From: an uncultured Bacilli bacterium
GTDB lineage: Bacteria; Bacillota_I; Bacilli_A; RF39; UBA660
Assembly (NCBI GenBank): GCA_947589275.1
Contig: CANQAQ010000007.1
Span: 1-36,722 of the forward strand
Direction of reading: 5' to 3'
DNA length: 36,722 bases
Positions 15,490 to 23,593 of this stretch are shown here, piece by piece (position 1 is the stretch's first letter; every line of letters starts with the position of its first letter). The notes beneath the pieces were generated by a model. That model was not told the origin of the DNA and did no database searches. It worked only from the letters and a program-made list of their open reading frames with translations. The position numbers and the translations under genes are program-made.

Positions 15490-15498
15490 TGTTATAAT
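15490..15498 (+). promoter_or_regulatory. Extended -10 promoter of the membrane protein gene
   Basis: TGT directly before a perfect TATAAT (15493-15498) makes an extended -10 element 18 bases before the ATG at 15517. No good -35 is visible. Confidence 0.5.
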
Positions 15499-15516
15499 AA
15501 ATTAAAGGTGATTATA

Positions 15517-15984
15517 ATGAATAAAAATAAAAAAATAATGCTAATTATATTATTAAGTATTATTATATTTATAATAACTATTTTAATATTTACGTTTATC
15601 AACATTAAAGAAGTAAATAAAAAAGGAAATGTAAAATTTTATACAATGGGTAATGATAAAATACCATCTATTACATCAGTTGTTGGAAAAAGAAAAACAA
15701 ATAATATTAGTTATGATAAAAGTAAAAATATAACTACTAAAAAATATAAATATACTAATATTAAAGATGTTAAATCTGATATTGATAATTATATTAATGA
15801 ACTTAAAAATAATAATTTCATTAACACAACTAGTATTGATTTAAGTAAAGAAAATGGATTGATTAGCTTTGCTACTTTATCATCTGATAAAGAATACATT
15901 ATTATTTTAAACATAACATACAATACCAATAGTTATATAATTGAATTAAAAAAAGGTATAGGCACTCTAACTGAGTTTAATTAA
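15517..15984 (+). CDS. Single-pass membrane protein, unknown function
   Basis: The start is the ATG with AGGTGAT 4 bases upstream; the open frame extends 10 codons further without a binding site. The 155-residue product has a lysine-rich N terminus, one membrane helix (IMLIILLSIIIFIITILIFTFI, about 7-28), and a polar outer domain. That domain has Lys- and Asn-rich segments and two beta-like stretches near the end (LISFATL, YIIILNITY). I know no family for it. It is followed by the pnuC-like gene, which has its own promoter-like signal. Confidence 0.6.
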   Translation: MNKNKKIMLIILLSIIIFIITILIFTFINIKEVNKKGNVKFYTMGNDKIPSITSVVGKRKTNNISYDKSKNITTKKYKYTNIKDVKSDIDNYINELKNNNFINTTSIDLSKENGLISFATLSSDKEYIIILNITYNTNSYIIELKKGIGTLTEFN

Positions 15985-15987
15985 TTT

Positions 15988-16028
15988 TTGTAACACCTAT
16001 TTTTTACTCTTATAAAATATAATAGGTG
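15988..16028 (+). promoter_or_regulatory. Promoter plus inverted repeat reaching the pnuC ribosome binding site
   Basis: TTGTAA (15988-15993), a 17-base spacer and TATAAA (16011-16016) form a promoter. A perfect 8-bp inverted repeat, CACCTATT (15994-16001) and AATAGGTG (16021-16028), overlaps it: the left arm lies in the spacer and the right arm contains the AGGTGG ribosome binding site. If transcription begins further upstream the hairpin would hide the binding site; if it begins here the repeat could only act as DNA. Confidence 0.5.
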
Positions 16029-16033
16029 GTACT

Positions 16034-16687
16034 ATGAATAATAAAACTATGACTATTATTTCAGTATCTATAATAGTCTTTTCTTTTTTTATAGGTGTTA
16101 TTTCTAATGATATTTTTTTCGGATTTATAGCATTATGTAGTGGTACACTAAATATATTATTCCAAGTAAACGGAAGAGCATTTAATTATATATTTGGATG
16201 TATATTTAATATAACAAATGCATATATATCATATATTAATAATCTATATGGTCTATTTATTTTATCATTAATAGTATATTTCCCATTAAATATATTTGGG
16301 TTTATTTCTTGGAACAAACATAAAGAAAATGATATTATTACATTTAAAAAATATGAAAAGAAAAAATCAACTATTATAATATTGATATCAATTATAACAA
16401 GTATAATATTTGGATTCCTACTTGGAATAATACCTAATCAAAAATTAGAATTTTTAGATTCATCGTCAAATATATTAAACATATTTAGTATGATACTATT
16501 AAATAGAAGATTAAATGAAGGATGGTATACACTTCTTAGTAATAATATTATTGATTTAATTATATGGATAATAAACTTTATAAATCATACTCAAAATTCA
16601 TTTATGATGTTACTAGTATCAATACTATATTTAATTATTAATATTTATGGAATATATAAATGGAAAAACTCAAAGATTATAACATAA
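16034..16687 (+). CDS. PnuC-family nicotinamide riboside-type transporter
   Basis: The 217-residue membrane protein has about seven hydrophobic segments. Family-typical traits are the central VYFPLNIFGFISWNKHK (close to the PxQIxGxxxW motif) and the later NEGWYTLLSNNIIDLIIWI, in which Trp and Asn line the substrate path of PnuC. PnuC proteins move nicotinamide riboside by facilitated diffusion, with trapping by a cytosolic kinase. No nadR-like kinase gene is in the window. GGTGG lies 6 bases before the ATG and is part of an inverted repeat. The related thiamine (PnuT) specificity cannot be excluded. Confidence 0.8.
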   Translation: MNNKTMTIISVSIIVFSFFIGVISNDIFFGFIALCSGTLNILFQVNGRAFNYIFGCIFNITNAYISYINNLYGLFILSLIVYFPLNIFGFISWNKHKENDIITFKKYEKKKSTIIILISIITSIIFGFLLGIIPNQKLEFLDSSSNILNIFSMILLNRRLNEGWYTLLSNNIIDLIIWIINFINHTQNSFMMLLVSILYLIINIYGIYKWKNSKIIT

Positions 16688-16706
16688 TATATAATTTTTG
16701 AGTTTT
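16665..16706 (+). terminator. Terminator-like hairpin after pnuC
   Basis: AAAACTCAAA (16665-16674) pairs perfectly with TTTGAGTTTT (16697-16706) around an AT-rich, partly self-pairing loop. The stem begins inside the last codons of the gene. Confidence 0.6.
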
Positions 16707-16739
16707 AATATATATATTAGGTGTTTAAAATTAAAGGTT

Positions 16740-16768
16740 TTTCTAATATGCATATAGTATATTAGAAA
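16740..16768 (+). promoter_or_regulatory. Inverted repeat in front of the collagen-like gene
   Basis: A perfect 10-bp inverted repeat, TTTCTAATAT and ATATTAGAAA with a 9-base centre, ends one base before the AGAAGGG ribosome binding site. The centre contains CATATAGTA, which fits the CATAnnnTA -10 pattern of sigma-K, but no -35 partner is evident. Operator or RNA hairpin are both possible. Confidence 0.5.
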
Positions 16769-16779
16769 GAAGGGATGTT

Positions 16780-17616
16780 GTGGATAATCAATTTCCTATT
16801 TTGGAAAAAAAATGTTATTTAATTGGCCCAACTGGACCAACTGGTCCTACTGGACCTGCTGGACCTAATAATGGAGCAACTGGGCCAACAGGTCCAACAG
16901 GGGCAACAGGTCCTACAGGACCTACAGGTGTTAGTATGCCTTCTGAAACTATTTTACTTGGTAATGTTAGTACAACTGATTATGAAAATAATGCTCAAAT
17001 TATTGATAATAAAACTGGACTTGTTCATACCTTTGATTTTATAATACCAAAAGGTCCTAAAGGTGATACTGGACCTAAAGGGGAACAAGGAATTCAAGGG
17101 AAAAAAGGAGACACTGGACCAACTGGTCCGCTATTTGTACCAACTTGCATATTCATAAAATTTAATGGAACAGCAACAGACGAAGAAGTAAAATCAAAAG
17201 GAAAAATTCCGTTAGATGTTAAAATTGGTGATGAAACTAATTTATTTACTCTTAATACAGATGATAATACTATTACTTTTTTAAAATCTGGAACTTATTA
17301 TATTGATTTTGTTGTTCAAGCACATCCAATTAATCAAACACCTCTTAAGGATGATCATGATATGATTGCAATTGGATTTAAAAAAGTTGATGAAGAAACT
17401 GTATACGCTGGAGGTTGTATATGGGGTTATGATGATTCTACAGTATATGTAATTGGGAAAGGAATTGTTACATTACCATATGAAAATGAAATATTTGAAC
17501 TTGTTAATTTAGGAAAATATCCAATATACCTAAATAGTCCAAATGGTGCTTATATTTATAGTGAGTCTTCTTTTATAAATCCTATTGTAAGTTTAACAAT
17601 ACAAAAAGTAAAATAG
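16780..17616 (+). CDS. Collagen-like BclA-type surface protein
   Basis: The 278-residue protein starts at GTG with AGAAGGG upstream. A 15-residue leader is followed by a Gly-X-Y tract (16-50, mostly GPT), then a short non-collagen domain (about 51-91, [15 protein letters not shown]...FDFIIP), a second Gly-X-Y tract (92-117, [13 protein letters not shown]), and a C-terminal domain of about 155 residues. The last domain is beta-rich, with [13 protein letters not shown] and [20 protein letters not shown], as in the trimeric C1q/TNF-like heads of BclA proteins. Such proteins form filaments on the exosporium or cell surface. There is no signal peptide, as in spore-surface BclA. It is a single-gene unit in a spore-former, so a spore-surface role is the best inference. 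Confidence 0.85.
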   Translation: MDNQFPILEKKCYLIGPTGPTGPTGPAGPNNGATGPTGPTGATGPTGPTGVSMPSETILLGNVSTTDYENNAQIIDNKTGLVHTFDFIIPKGPKGDTGPKGEQGIQGKKGDTGPTGPLFVPTCIFIKFNGTATDEEVKSKGKIPLDVKIGDETNLFTLNTDDNTITFLKSGTYYIDFVVQAHPINQTPLKDDHDMIAIGFKKVDEETVYAGGCIWGYDDSTVYVIGKGIVTLPYENEIFELVNLGKYPIYLNSPNGAYIYSESSFINPIVSLTIQKVK

Positions 17617-17636
17617 AAATTTATAATTATTTATAA

Positions 17637-17670
17637 AAAAATCCTTATATTTTTTTAAGGGTTTTTATTT
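17637..17670 (+). terminator. Terminator of the collagen-like gene
   Basis: AAAAATCCTTA (17637-17647) pairs with TAAGGGTTTTT (17656-17666) with one T-G wobble, followed by ATTTTT. Confidence 0.75.
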
Positions 17671-18008
17671 TTAAGGTCAAAATTATTAACTTAATTTTTA
17701 ATAATAAATCTATACTTTTATATAATAACTTTTAAAACTAAAGATTTTTACTTTCATATTTAGTAATTGTAGAAAATTAAAAATATAATATAATAATATA
17801 TGAAGGTAAATAATTATGAAATATAATAAAAATCAAGAAAAATAAAAATTAGATAAAATAAATGAAGATTTAGATGATATGAAAAAAAGACATTAATAAA
17901 AAATTTAACAAGAAGTTTAATAAACAACTAAATATATTATATTTTTTAAAATTATGGAAAAAATTATTTCTTTGTGATATAATCTTTTGCAGAAAGGAAA
18001 TGATAAAT
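17671..18008. other. AT-rich intergenic region with a broken micro-ORF
   Basis: This stretch marks the change from core genes to accessory genes. At 17816-17896 an ATG preceded by GAAGG opens a 26-codon, Lys/Asp-rich frame with an in-frame TAA at codon 10. It looks like a decayed small gene. A perfect TATAAT at 17978-17983 with no strong -35 probably serves the following HD gene. Nothing else recognisable. Confidence 0.4.
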
Positions 18009-18635
18009 ATGAACAAAAATATAATTGATTTTTATTTAGCAGCAAGTAATATAAAAAATACAATACGTACTGGTTGGAAAGATGTTAATATTCCAAATGA
18101 ATATATTGAATCTGTTGCAGATCACTTTTGTGGATGTGTAATTTTAACATTAGGTGTTTGTAGTGAAAAAGATTATAAAGAATTAGATTTTAATAAAATA
18201 GTAAAAATGCTTCTTGTAAAGGAACTTCACAAAGTAATTACTAATGAAATGAGTATTATCAAAAAAGAAGATAAGAAAAAAGCTAATGAAGATGCAATTA
18301 GAAATATCTTAGAACCATTAAAAATTAGAGATGAGTTATTTAAATTATATATTGAAGCATGTGAATTAAAAACAGATGAAGCAAAATTTGTTCAAAAAAT
18401 TTCAAAATTAGAATCTGATTTACAAGCTAAAAAGTATGAGCTAGAAGGACATTTTACTCTTGATGCTGCAAAAAAAGATGTTAGTAATTATCCAGAAGAT
18501 TTAAAAGAAGAAATTTTACCACAATTAAAAAATGCAAGTGATGGATGGATTTTATTTGATAGAAAATATTATGATGAAGATGAGGATTTTATAAGTTTGT
18601 CTAAAGATATTCAAAATATTAAACCTATTAAATAA
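18009..18635 (+). CDS. HD-domain-like protein with degenerate active site
   Basis: The start is the second ATG, because AAAGGA lies about 9 bases before it but almost touches the first. The 208-residue protein follows the YfbR/HD_3 pattern: RTGWKDVNIPNEYIESVADHF (20-40) corresponds to R-x-GW...ESVAEHS, and LDFNKIVKMLLVKELHKVITNE (59-80) to the helix with the metal-binding HD. His39 remains, but the HD pair is replaced by Lys71-Glu72. Metal-dependent nucleotidase activity is therefore doubtful. The C-terminal half is a charged helical region without a known domain. A binding or regulatory role, or loss of function, is inferred. Confidence 0.65.
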   Translation: MNKNIIDFYLAASNIKNTIRTGWKDVNIPNEYIESVADHFCGCVILTLGVCSEKDYKELDFNKIVKMLLVKELHKVITNEMSIIKKEDKKKANEDAIRNILEPLKIRDELFKLYIEACELKTDEAKFVQKISKLESDLQAKKYELEGHFTLDAAKKDVSNYPEDLKEEILPQLKNASDGWILFDRKYYDEDEDFISLSKDIQNIKPIK

Positions 18636-18653
18636 TAAAAAATGACTAAATGT

Positions 18654-18680
18654 TGGACTTGTCAATAAAAAGTAGACAGT
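18654..18680. repeat. Terminal inverted-repeat end of an IS3-family element
   Basis: The string starting TGGACTTGTCAATAAAAAGT has the TG...CA-type start and composition of IS3/IS150-group ends, and lies 9 bases beyond the transposase stop codon. The matching opposite end was not found. Confidence 0.5.
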
Positions 18681-18689
18681 AAAAAAGAG

Positions 18690-19043
18690 TTAATTAAACC
18701 CTAGTTGAGTTCTATACTCAATTGGGGTTTTATAATTTAAAGCATAGCTCGGTCTATAATTATTATTATCATAAACAACATCATCAATAAATTCTTGAAC
18801 TGTGCTATAATTATTTATGTCAAAATCAATATACATTTCTTTCTTGAGCCAACCATTTTTAGATTCAATAACAGGATTATCTGTTGGAGTTCCAGCTCGA
18901 GACATAGATCTTACGACTACATAGTCCTTTAGTATATTGTTAAATGACACAGAGGAATATATAATGCCTTGATCTGTATGGATAATAGTCTCAAGGTCTT
19001 TATATCCTCTTTTTATTTTGTATTTAATAAAATTACTAACCTC
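18690..19043 (-). pseudogene. IS3-family transposase, C-terminal fragment
   Basis: The minus-strand frame is open for 117 codons back to a TAG at 19044-19046. It carries the second half of a DDE integrase: HTDQGIIYSS with the second Asp, SMSRAGTPTDNPVIES with the catalytic Glu and the family SMS-x-x-G-x-P-x-DN motif, and a C-terminal NNYRPSYALNYKTPIEYR. The first Asp and the orfA part are missing. What remains is a non-functional 3' remnant whose 5' side was lost by deletion. It shows that this locus received mobile DNA. Confidence 0.9.
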
Positions 19044-19188
19044 CTAGAAATTTTGACAAATATAACAGAATAATCCTATTTTTTATTTCAATAAAAAAAA
19101 TCTCTATTAAGGATGAAATATATTTAGTAAATTATATAGTTAAATTTTCTATAATATGTTATGATAACTGATAAGGAGGGTTTTAGAT

Positions 19189-19854
19189 ATGCAAGAATTA
19201 TATTCTAAAGCTGATGATTGCTTTGAATTATATAAAATATTAAGAAGAAAAATGGGTAATAAAATTGAATATTGGGGTACACCTTATACTGGACTTTTCG
19301 AGGGAAGATATTTCTCTCACTATAGAGAACATCATAGTACTATTGATTTCTTATTTGAAAGAGGACTACCTTTTCATTATAAATTTTGTAAAGATGGATT
19401 TTTAAGAATAGGTGTAGGAAGCTATTATCATAATACTTCAGTTGGAGAAAAATTAGCTGCTTTAAGTGAGTTTTACGAAGTATTAAGTGAAGAATTTGGA
19501 GAACCAACTGTATTTTATACTACTAAATATGATGATGAAGGATTATTATCAATTCAGTGGTCATTTATTAATAAAGAAGAAGATATTCAAAAATTTAAAG
19601 AAGGAACTTATTTTTATGATGCTGAAATTGATGAGCTAATTATATTTGATGAATCTAAACAAAAGAATGATTATTATCAGTTAAGTGACACTACAAAAAA
19701 GTATATTTCAAAACAAGTTGGTGTTCCTTTTGAATTATTACCACTAGTAGATGAAAATATAGAAGATTTTGTTAAATTTAAAACTGGAAAAGAATTAAGT
19801 ATTAGAGAAAGTGAAATAATAGATGGAGTACCAGTGAAAAGAAAATGTCTTTGA
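19189..19854 (+). CDS. Protein of unknown function (221 aa)
   Basis: AAGGAGGG precedes the ATG. The soluble 221-residue protein has a basic N-terminal part (LYKILRRKMGNKIEYWGTPYTGLFEGRYFSHYREHH) and an alternating alpha/beta pattern with FRIGVGSYY-like and LSIQWSFINKEED segments. There are no membrane helices, cysteine clusters or catalytic motifs I can name. Codon use matches the neighbours. It lies alone between the IS remnant and the UDG-like gene, with TATAAT-like boxes at 19150-19165. Confidence 0.65.
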   Translation: MQELYSKADDCFELYKILRRKMGNKIEYWGTPYTGLFEGRYFSHYREHHSTIDFLFERGLPFHYKFCKDGFLRIGVGSYYHNTSVGEKLAALSEFYEVLSEEFGEPTVFYTTKYDDEGLLSIQWSFINKEEDIQKFKEGTYFYDAEIDELIIFDESKQKNDYYQLSDTTKKYISKQVGVPFELLPLVDENIEDFVKFKTGKELSIRESEIIDGVPVKRKCL

Positions 19855-19868
19855 AATGAAAAAAATAA

Positions 19869-19889
19869 ACTCACACGATAGGTGTGAGT
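19869..19889. terminator. Hairpin after the 221-aa gene
   Basis: A perfect 8-bp stem, ACTCACAC and GTGTGAGT around GATAG, lies 12 bases after the stop codon. The T-rich tail is on the minus-strand side (reading TTTATTTTTTT), while the plus side has only AATTATCAT. It would work best for minus-strand transcripts, although no minus-strand gene is present here. Confidence 0.5.
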
Positions 19890-20036
19890 AATTATCATAT
19901 TAGAGTTATTATTGAAAATATCTAAAACTTTAATTCATAATTATTTGATATATAAAATATCAATTATTGATAATATTTTATCTTAAATGTCTTAAAAAAT
20001 GAACAGTCTTATGATAAAATTATATTGGTGATTTCA

Positions 20037-20561
20037 ATGCAGTTAGAAGATTTAAAAATTGAATATGATAAACTTCAATTAAAATATGGTGCAAAAGAAT
20101 TAGATTCAATTTATAATGGTGGTTGTAAAAACAACCCAGATGTTTGTTTTGTTTTTATGAATCCAACTGGCCGAAATGTAGCATCTTCTAAAAATTGGAA
20201 AGGAATTAAATCTCCTTGGATAGGAACTAAAAATATATGGGATTTATTTTTTGAACTAAATTTGATGGATAGAGATATCTATAGAAAAATAAAAGAAATT
20301 AAGGGTAAAGACTGGACAGAAAAATTTGCTGAAGAAGTTTACAAAGATGTAGAAAATCACAAATACTTTATTACAAATTTAGGAAAATGTACACAAGTAG
20401 ATGCTAGAGAATTACCTGATAATATTTATAAAAAATTTGGACCAGATGGTTATGCAAAAAGTTATTGTTATGACAAAGAATTTGAAGATTTTAAAAAGTA
20501 TGTAGAAGAATTATTAAAGAATAAATATAGGTTTGCAGTAAAATATATGGAGGCAAATTAA
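20037..20561 (+). CDS. Uracil-DNA glycosylase superfamily protein with atypical C terminus
   Basis: The start is the ATG with GGTGAT 4 bases upstream (174 residues). Residues 1-133 follow one branch of the uracil-DNA glycosylase superfamily: CFVFMNPTGRN (37-47) is the first active-site motif, SPWIGTKNIWDLFF (59-72) and YFITNLGKCTQVDAREL (110-126) are its other hallmarks. Members I know continue for 60-100 residues with a KxIITFGNQ strand and a later His-containing motif. Here, after residue about 133, the sequence changes to GPDGYAKSYCYDKEFEDF and stops. The end therefore looks replaced or truncated. It lies 3 bases before the HD/kinase gene, as an operon. Repair activity is doubtful without the second half. 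Confidence 0.65.
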   Translation: MQLEDLKIEYDKLQLKYGAKELDSIYNGGCKNNPDVCFVFMNPTGRNVASSKNWKGIKSPWIGTKNIWDLFFELNLMDRDIYRKIKEIKGKDWTEKFAEEVYKDVENHKYFITNLGKCTQVDARELPDNIYKKFGPDGYAKSYCYDKEFEDFKKYVEELLKNKYRFAVKYMEAN

Positions 20562-20564
20562 ATT

Positions 20565-21902
20565 ATGGATATTAAAGAAAAAGCAAAAATGTTTGCAATA
20601 CAAGCACACATGGGACAAGTTAGAAAAAGTGAACCTGATAAACCAATGATAATGCATCCAATAAGTGTTGCACAATTATTAGAATCATTTGGGTATGATG
20701 ATAATGTTGTGGCAGCTGGATATTTACATGATGTTGTAGAAGACACAAAATATACCATTCAAGATATTGAAAAAGAATTTGGCAACGATATTGCTAACTT
20801 AGTAATGGGTGCTTCTGAACCTGATAAATCGTTATCTTGGGAAGATAGAAAAAGGCATACAATTGAAGAAACAAAAAAACTTCCCCTTAGAAATAAATTA
20901 GTTATATGTGCTGATAAAATTAACAATTTAGAAGATTTATTTTTAAAATTTGAGAAAAGTGATAATAGAGATTTCAGTGCTTTTAAAAGAGGAGAAGAAT
21001 CACAAAAATGGTACTATACAAGTATTTATGAAAGTCTAATATTAGGAGAAGATAAAAATTTACCTATATTTCAAAGATTAAAAGACATTTTAGATAAAGT
21101 ATTTTATAAAAAAGAAGATTTATTTTTAAGAGATACAATTTTTGTAGATAATCAAGATTATTATGCAAAATTAAAAAAATTACATGCCGAAAAGATTGAA
21201 TTACAAAGACTAAAATCATTAGTAACACTCCCTAAACCTTTTGTTATAGAATTTACAGGAACACCTAGAACAGGAAAAACCACAATAATAAATAATTTAT
21301 ATGATTTCTTTAAAAAAGGTGGATTTGAAGTTTCTTTAGTAGAAGAGTTTACAACTTCTAAATATTATAAAGAAGAACTAAGAAGTAAATTTGATAGTAT
21401 GAGTTATTCAGATAGAGACTTAGCGATATTTGAAGAAATATATAAACAATTACAAAATGCTGTTTTGACAAAAAAAGACTTAATTTTAATTGATAGATCT
21501 TTAAATGATAGACAAACATGGAATTATAGGCGTTTAGTTAGAGGAGATATGCCAGAAGATTTGTATTTAAATGCAATGGAAAAATACTCAAAACTTTCTA
21601 AACAATTAATTGATTTTTTGGTAGTTACTTATGCTGATTCATTAATTTCTTTAAGAAGAGATTATACTTCTAGTTTAGCTTTAGAACAAAGATCGTTCTT
21701 AAATCAAGAAAATATTGATGAATATAATAATTGTTTAAATTCATTACAAGGATTATTTGCAGATAGTGTTGATTCTTATATGTTATTAGATACTTCTAAT
21801 ATGGGCATGAATGATGTTTCTATTGAGGCTACTTCACAAATACTTCCTGTTATTAGAAAACGATATATAAAGGCTTTTCAACAAAAGTATAATCTAAAAT
21901 AA
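20565..21902 (+). CDS. HD phosphohydrolase / P-loop nucleotide kinase fusion protein
   Basis: The 445-residue protein joins two enzymatic domains. Residues 1-180 are an HD domain of the RelA/SpoT-MESH1 type: AHMGQVRK (14-21), IMHPISVA (29-36), GYLHDVVEDT (52-61, metal-binding HD plus ED) and ICADKINNLED (114-124). The RelA-type synthetase domain is absent, so hydrolysis of (p)ppGpp, NADPH or another nucleotide is expected. Residues about 224-440 form a P-loop kinase: VIEFTGTPRTGKTTIINNL with Walker A at 232-240, LILIDRSLNDRQTWNYRR (306-323) with the DRS motif of deoxynucleoside and thymidylate kinases, and SLRRDY in a lid-like position. It is co-transcribed with the UDG-like gene. A dual nucleotide-modifying role is inferred; the substrate is unknown. 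Confidence 0.8.
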   Translation: MDIKEKAKMFAIQAHMGQVRKSEPDKPMIMHPISVAQLLESFGYDDNVVAAGYLHDVVEDTKYTIQDIEKEFGNDIANLVMGASEPDKSLSWEDRKRHTIEETKKLPLRNKLVICADKINNLEDLFLKFEKSDNRDFSAFKRGEESQKWYYTSIYESLILGEDKNLPIFQRLKDILDKVFYKKEDLFLRDTIFVDNQDYYAKLKKLHAEKIELQRLKSLVTLPKPFVIEFTGTPRTGKTTIINNLYDFFKKGGFEVSLVEEFTTSKYYKEELRSKFDSMSYSDRDLAIFEEIYKQLQNAVLTKKDLILIDRSLNDRQTWNYRRLVRGDMPEDLYLNAMEKYSKLSKQLIDFLVVTYADSLISLRRDYTSSLALEQRSFLNQENIDEYNNCLNSLQGLFADSVDSYMLLDTSNMGMNDVSIEATSQILPVIRKRYIKAFQQKYNLK

Positions 21903-21936
21903 CAATCACGACTTTTAGATGTGGTTGTTATTTTTC
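21898..21936 (+). terminator. Terminator of the UDG-HD/kinase operon
   Basis: AATAACAATCAC (21898-21909) pairs with GTGGTTGTTATT (21921-21932) with one wobble pair, followed by T residues. The stem includes the stop codon. Confidence 0.85.
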
Positions 21937-22306
21937 TTGAAAACGCTAGATAATGCCAATATCTATCCATCTTATTAATTATTTTGTTTTTGACAAAATT
22001 ATTAACCCTCTTTCCTTGCTATAATGACACAGAATAAAAAATTACAAGATTTGCTTTATTTTAAAGGGATTATTGAAAATTATAGTATTAAGTTAAATAA
22101 GTTAGAAAATAAAGAATTTGATAATAATTTAACAGTTTTAGTTTCAATTTTAAATTAAATTGATAAAGTCGTGTTCTAATAATACATAATTGAAATAATA
22201 AAATAAGCAAGTATTTAATGTAGTATAAGTTTTATATTAGTTGCAAAGGTATGTTTGAAAAAGCATATCTTTTTAAATTGCAAAAAACGAAAGGAGAAAA
22301 GATTTT
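21937..22306 (+). other. Region upstream of the relaxase gene with candidate oriT
   Basis: This gene-poor stretch begins the mobile segment. TTGACA at 21990 and TGC-TATAAT at 22017-22025 are promoter-like but 24 bases apart. A 44-codon frame (22024-22158, MTQNKKLQDLLYF...) starts inside that TATAAT and has no binding site, so it is probably a remnant. Two adjacent hairpins precede the relaxase gene: AGTATAA-GTT-TTATATT (22222-22238) and AAAGGTATG/CATATCTTT (22245-22272). The first resembles the AGTATA repeat next to the nick site of pMV158-type plasmids, whose relaxases are related to the gene downstream. The nick site itself was not recognised. Confidence 0.4.
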
Positions 22307-23593
22307 ATGAATTATGGAATATTTAGAAGTCAACCGATAATGACTATCAATGATTTAGCACAAATTGGATCACACAATAAGCGTGAGAAAAAAGCGTATA
22401 AAAGTAATAAAGATATTAAATTAGAATTAACTAAAAATAATATAGAATTAGTACCCTTAGCAGAAAAATATGTTAAGGGTTTTAAATTAAAAGTAAAAGA
22501 TTATGAGAAAGAACACAATGAAAGAATGAAAACTGAACGTCCTGAAAGAAAAAAGACCTTTAATGAAATGTTAAATAAGTCTAAAAGTGTTGTTGCAGAT
22601 GAACTTTTATTTACAGCGACACATAAATTTTTTGATAATATGAGTAAAGAAGAAATAATGAGATGGGCTGATACTTGTATGGATTTTGTTTATAATGATT
22701 TAGGTTATAAGAAAGAACAAATATTACACGCAACAATACACATGGATGAATTAACACCACATATTCATTGTGTTGTTATACCACTTGTTAAAAAACTAGA
22801 TAAAAGGACAAATACTGAAAGATATACTATTTCTAAAAAGCAATATATCAAAGATAATATTCATTTATCAGAGTTACAAGATGTTTATAATGTAAGATTA
22901 AGAGAAGCAGGTTTTGAACTAGAACGAGGAATTAAAGGCAGTGATAGAAAACATCAAAAAGTAAAAGAGTTTAAGAAAACAACTAGGTTCTTTGAAGATA
23001 AAGTAACAACTATTAATAAAAGTCTTGATAATGCTATGAATGACTTTGAAGAAAAAATGAAAACTACTAAAAATACCTTAATTGATAAAGAATATGTAAA
23101 GGTTAGAAAAGATACTTTTGATAGTATGCACAAAGTTATCAATGAAACTAAAAAAGTAATGGAATTTCAACCAAAAATGGAACAACTATTTAATGAAGTA
23201 GAAACTTTTACTAAAAGTCATCAAACATTAGAAAAAGAAAATGCTAATTTACAACGAGAAGTAAAAGCACTTACAACTAGAAACCAAAACTTAACCAAAG
23301 AAAATAACAATCTTAAAGACTATTTAAAAGCCATTTTAGAGGCAATTAAACACTTTTTTAGAGAGTTATTACAAATTGGTAATGACAAGACAAAAGAACG
23401 TGCTACGAGCGAAATTAAGGACTATTACGATAATAAAGAATTTGATTCTAATGATGTTTATGATATTTCAAAAGGAACTACCAAAGAAGATGAGTTATTT
23501 GATTATGCAGAAGTACCTAGTTATTTAAAGACTAGCAAAAAATCATATAAAGAAAAAGAAAAAGATAAAGATGATTATGAAATAAGTTTATAA
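22307..23593 (+). CDS. mob: MobV-type relaxase (Mob/Pre plasmid recombination enzyme)
   Basis: The 428-residue protein has the Mob_Pre relaxase domain at the N terminus: SHNKRE (22-27), and the metal-binding triad HMDELTPHIH (145-154) that holds the metal for cleavage at oriT. From about residue 220 it turns into a long coiled coil with many Lys and Glu, ending in a charged tail. Such enzymes nick one strand of a small plasmid or integrated element and allow it to be mobilised by a helper conjugation system. AAAGGAGAAAAG precedes the ATG. A truncated second copy of its last 105 codons lies at 29260-29577. Confidence 0.93.
   Translation: MNYGIFRSQPIMTINDLAQIGSHNKREKKAYKSNKDIKLELTKNNIELVPLAEKYVKGFKLKVKDYEKEHNERMKTERPERKKTFNEMLNKSKSVVADELLFTATHKFFDNMSKEEIMRWADTCMDFVYNDLGYKKEQILHATIHMDELTPHIHCVVIPLVKKLDKRTNTERYTISKKQYIKDNIHLSELQDVYNVRLREAGFELERGIKGSDRKHQKVKEFKKTTRFFEDKVTTINKSLDNAMNDFEEKMKTTKNTLIDKEYVKVRKDTFDSMHKVINETKKVMEFQPKMEQLFNEVETFTKSHQTLEKENANLQREVKALTTRNQNLTKENNNLKDYLKAILEAIKHFFRELLQIGNDKTKERATSEIKDYYDNKEFDSNDVYDISKGTTKEDELFDYAEVPSYLKTSKKSYKEKEKDKDDYEISL

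Noticed and set aside
22024-22158. 44-codon ORF upstream of mob
   Set aside because: Its ATG lies inside a TATAAT and no ribosome binding site precedes it; treated as a remnant within the intergenic region.
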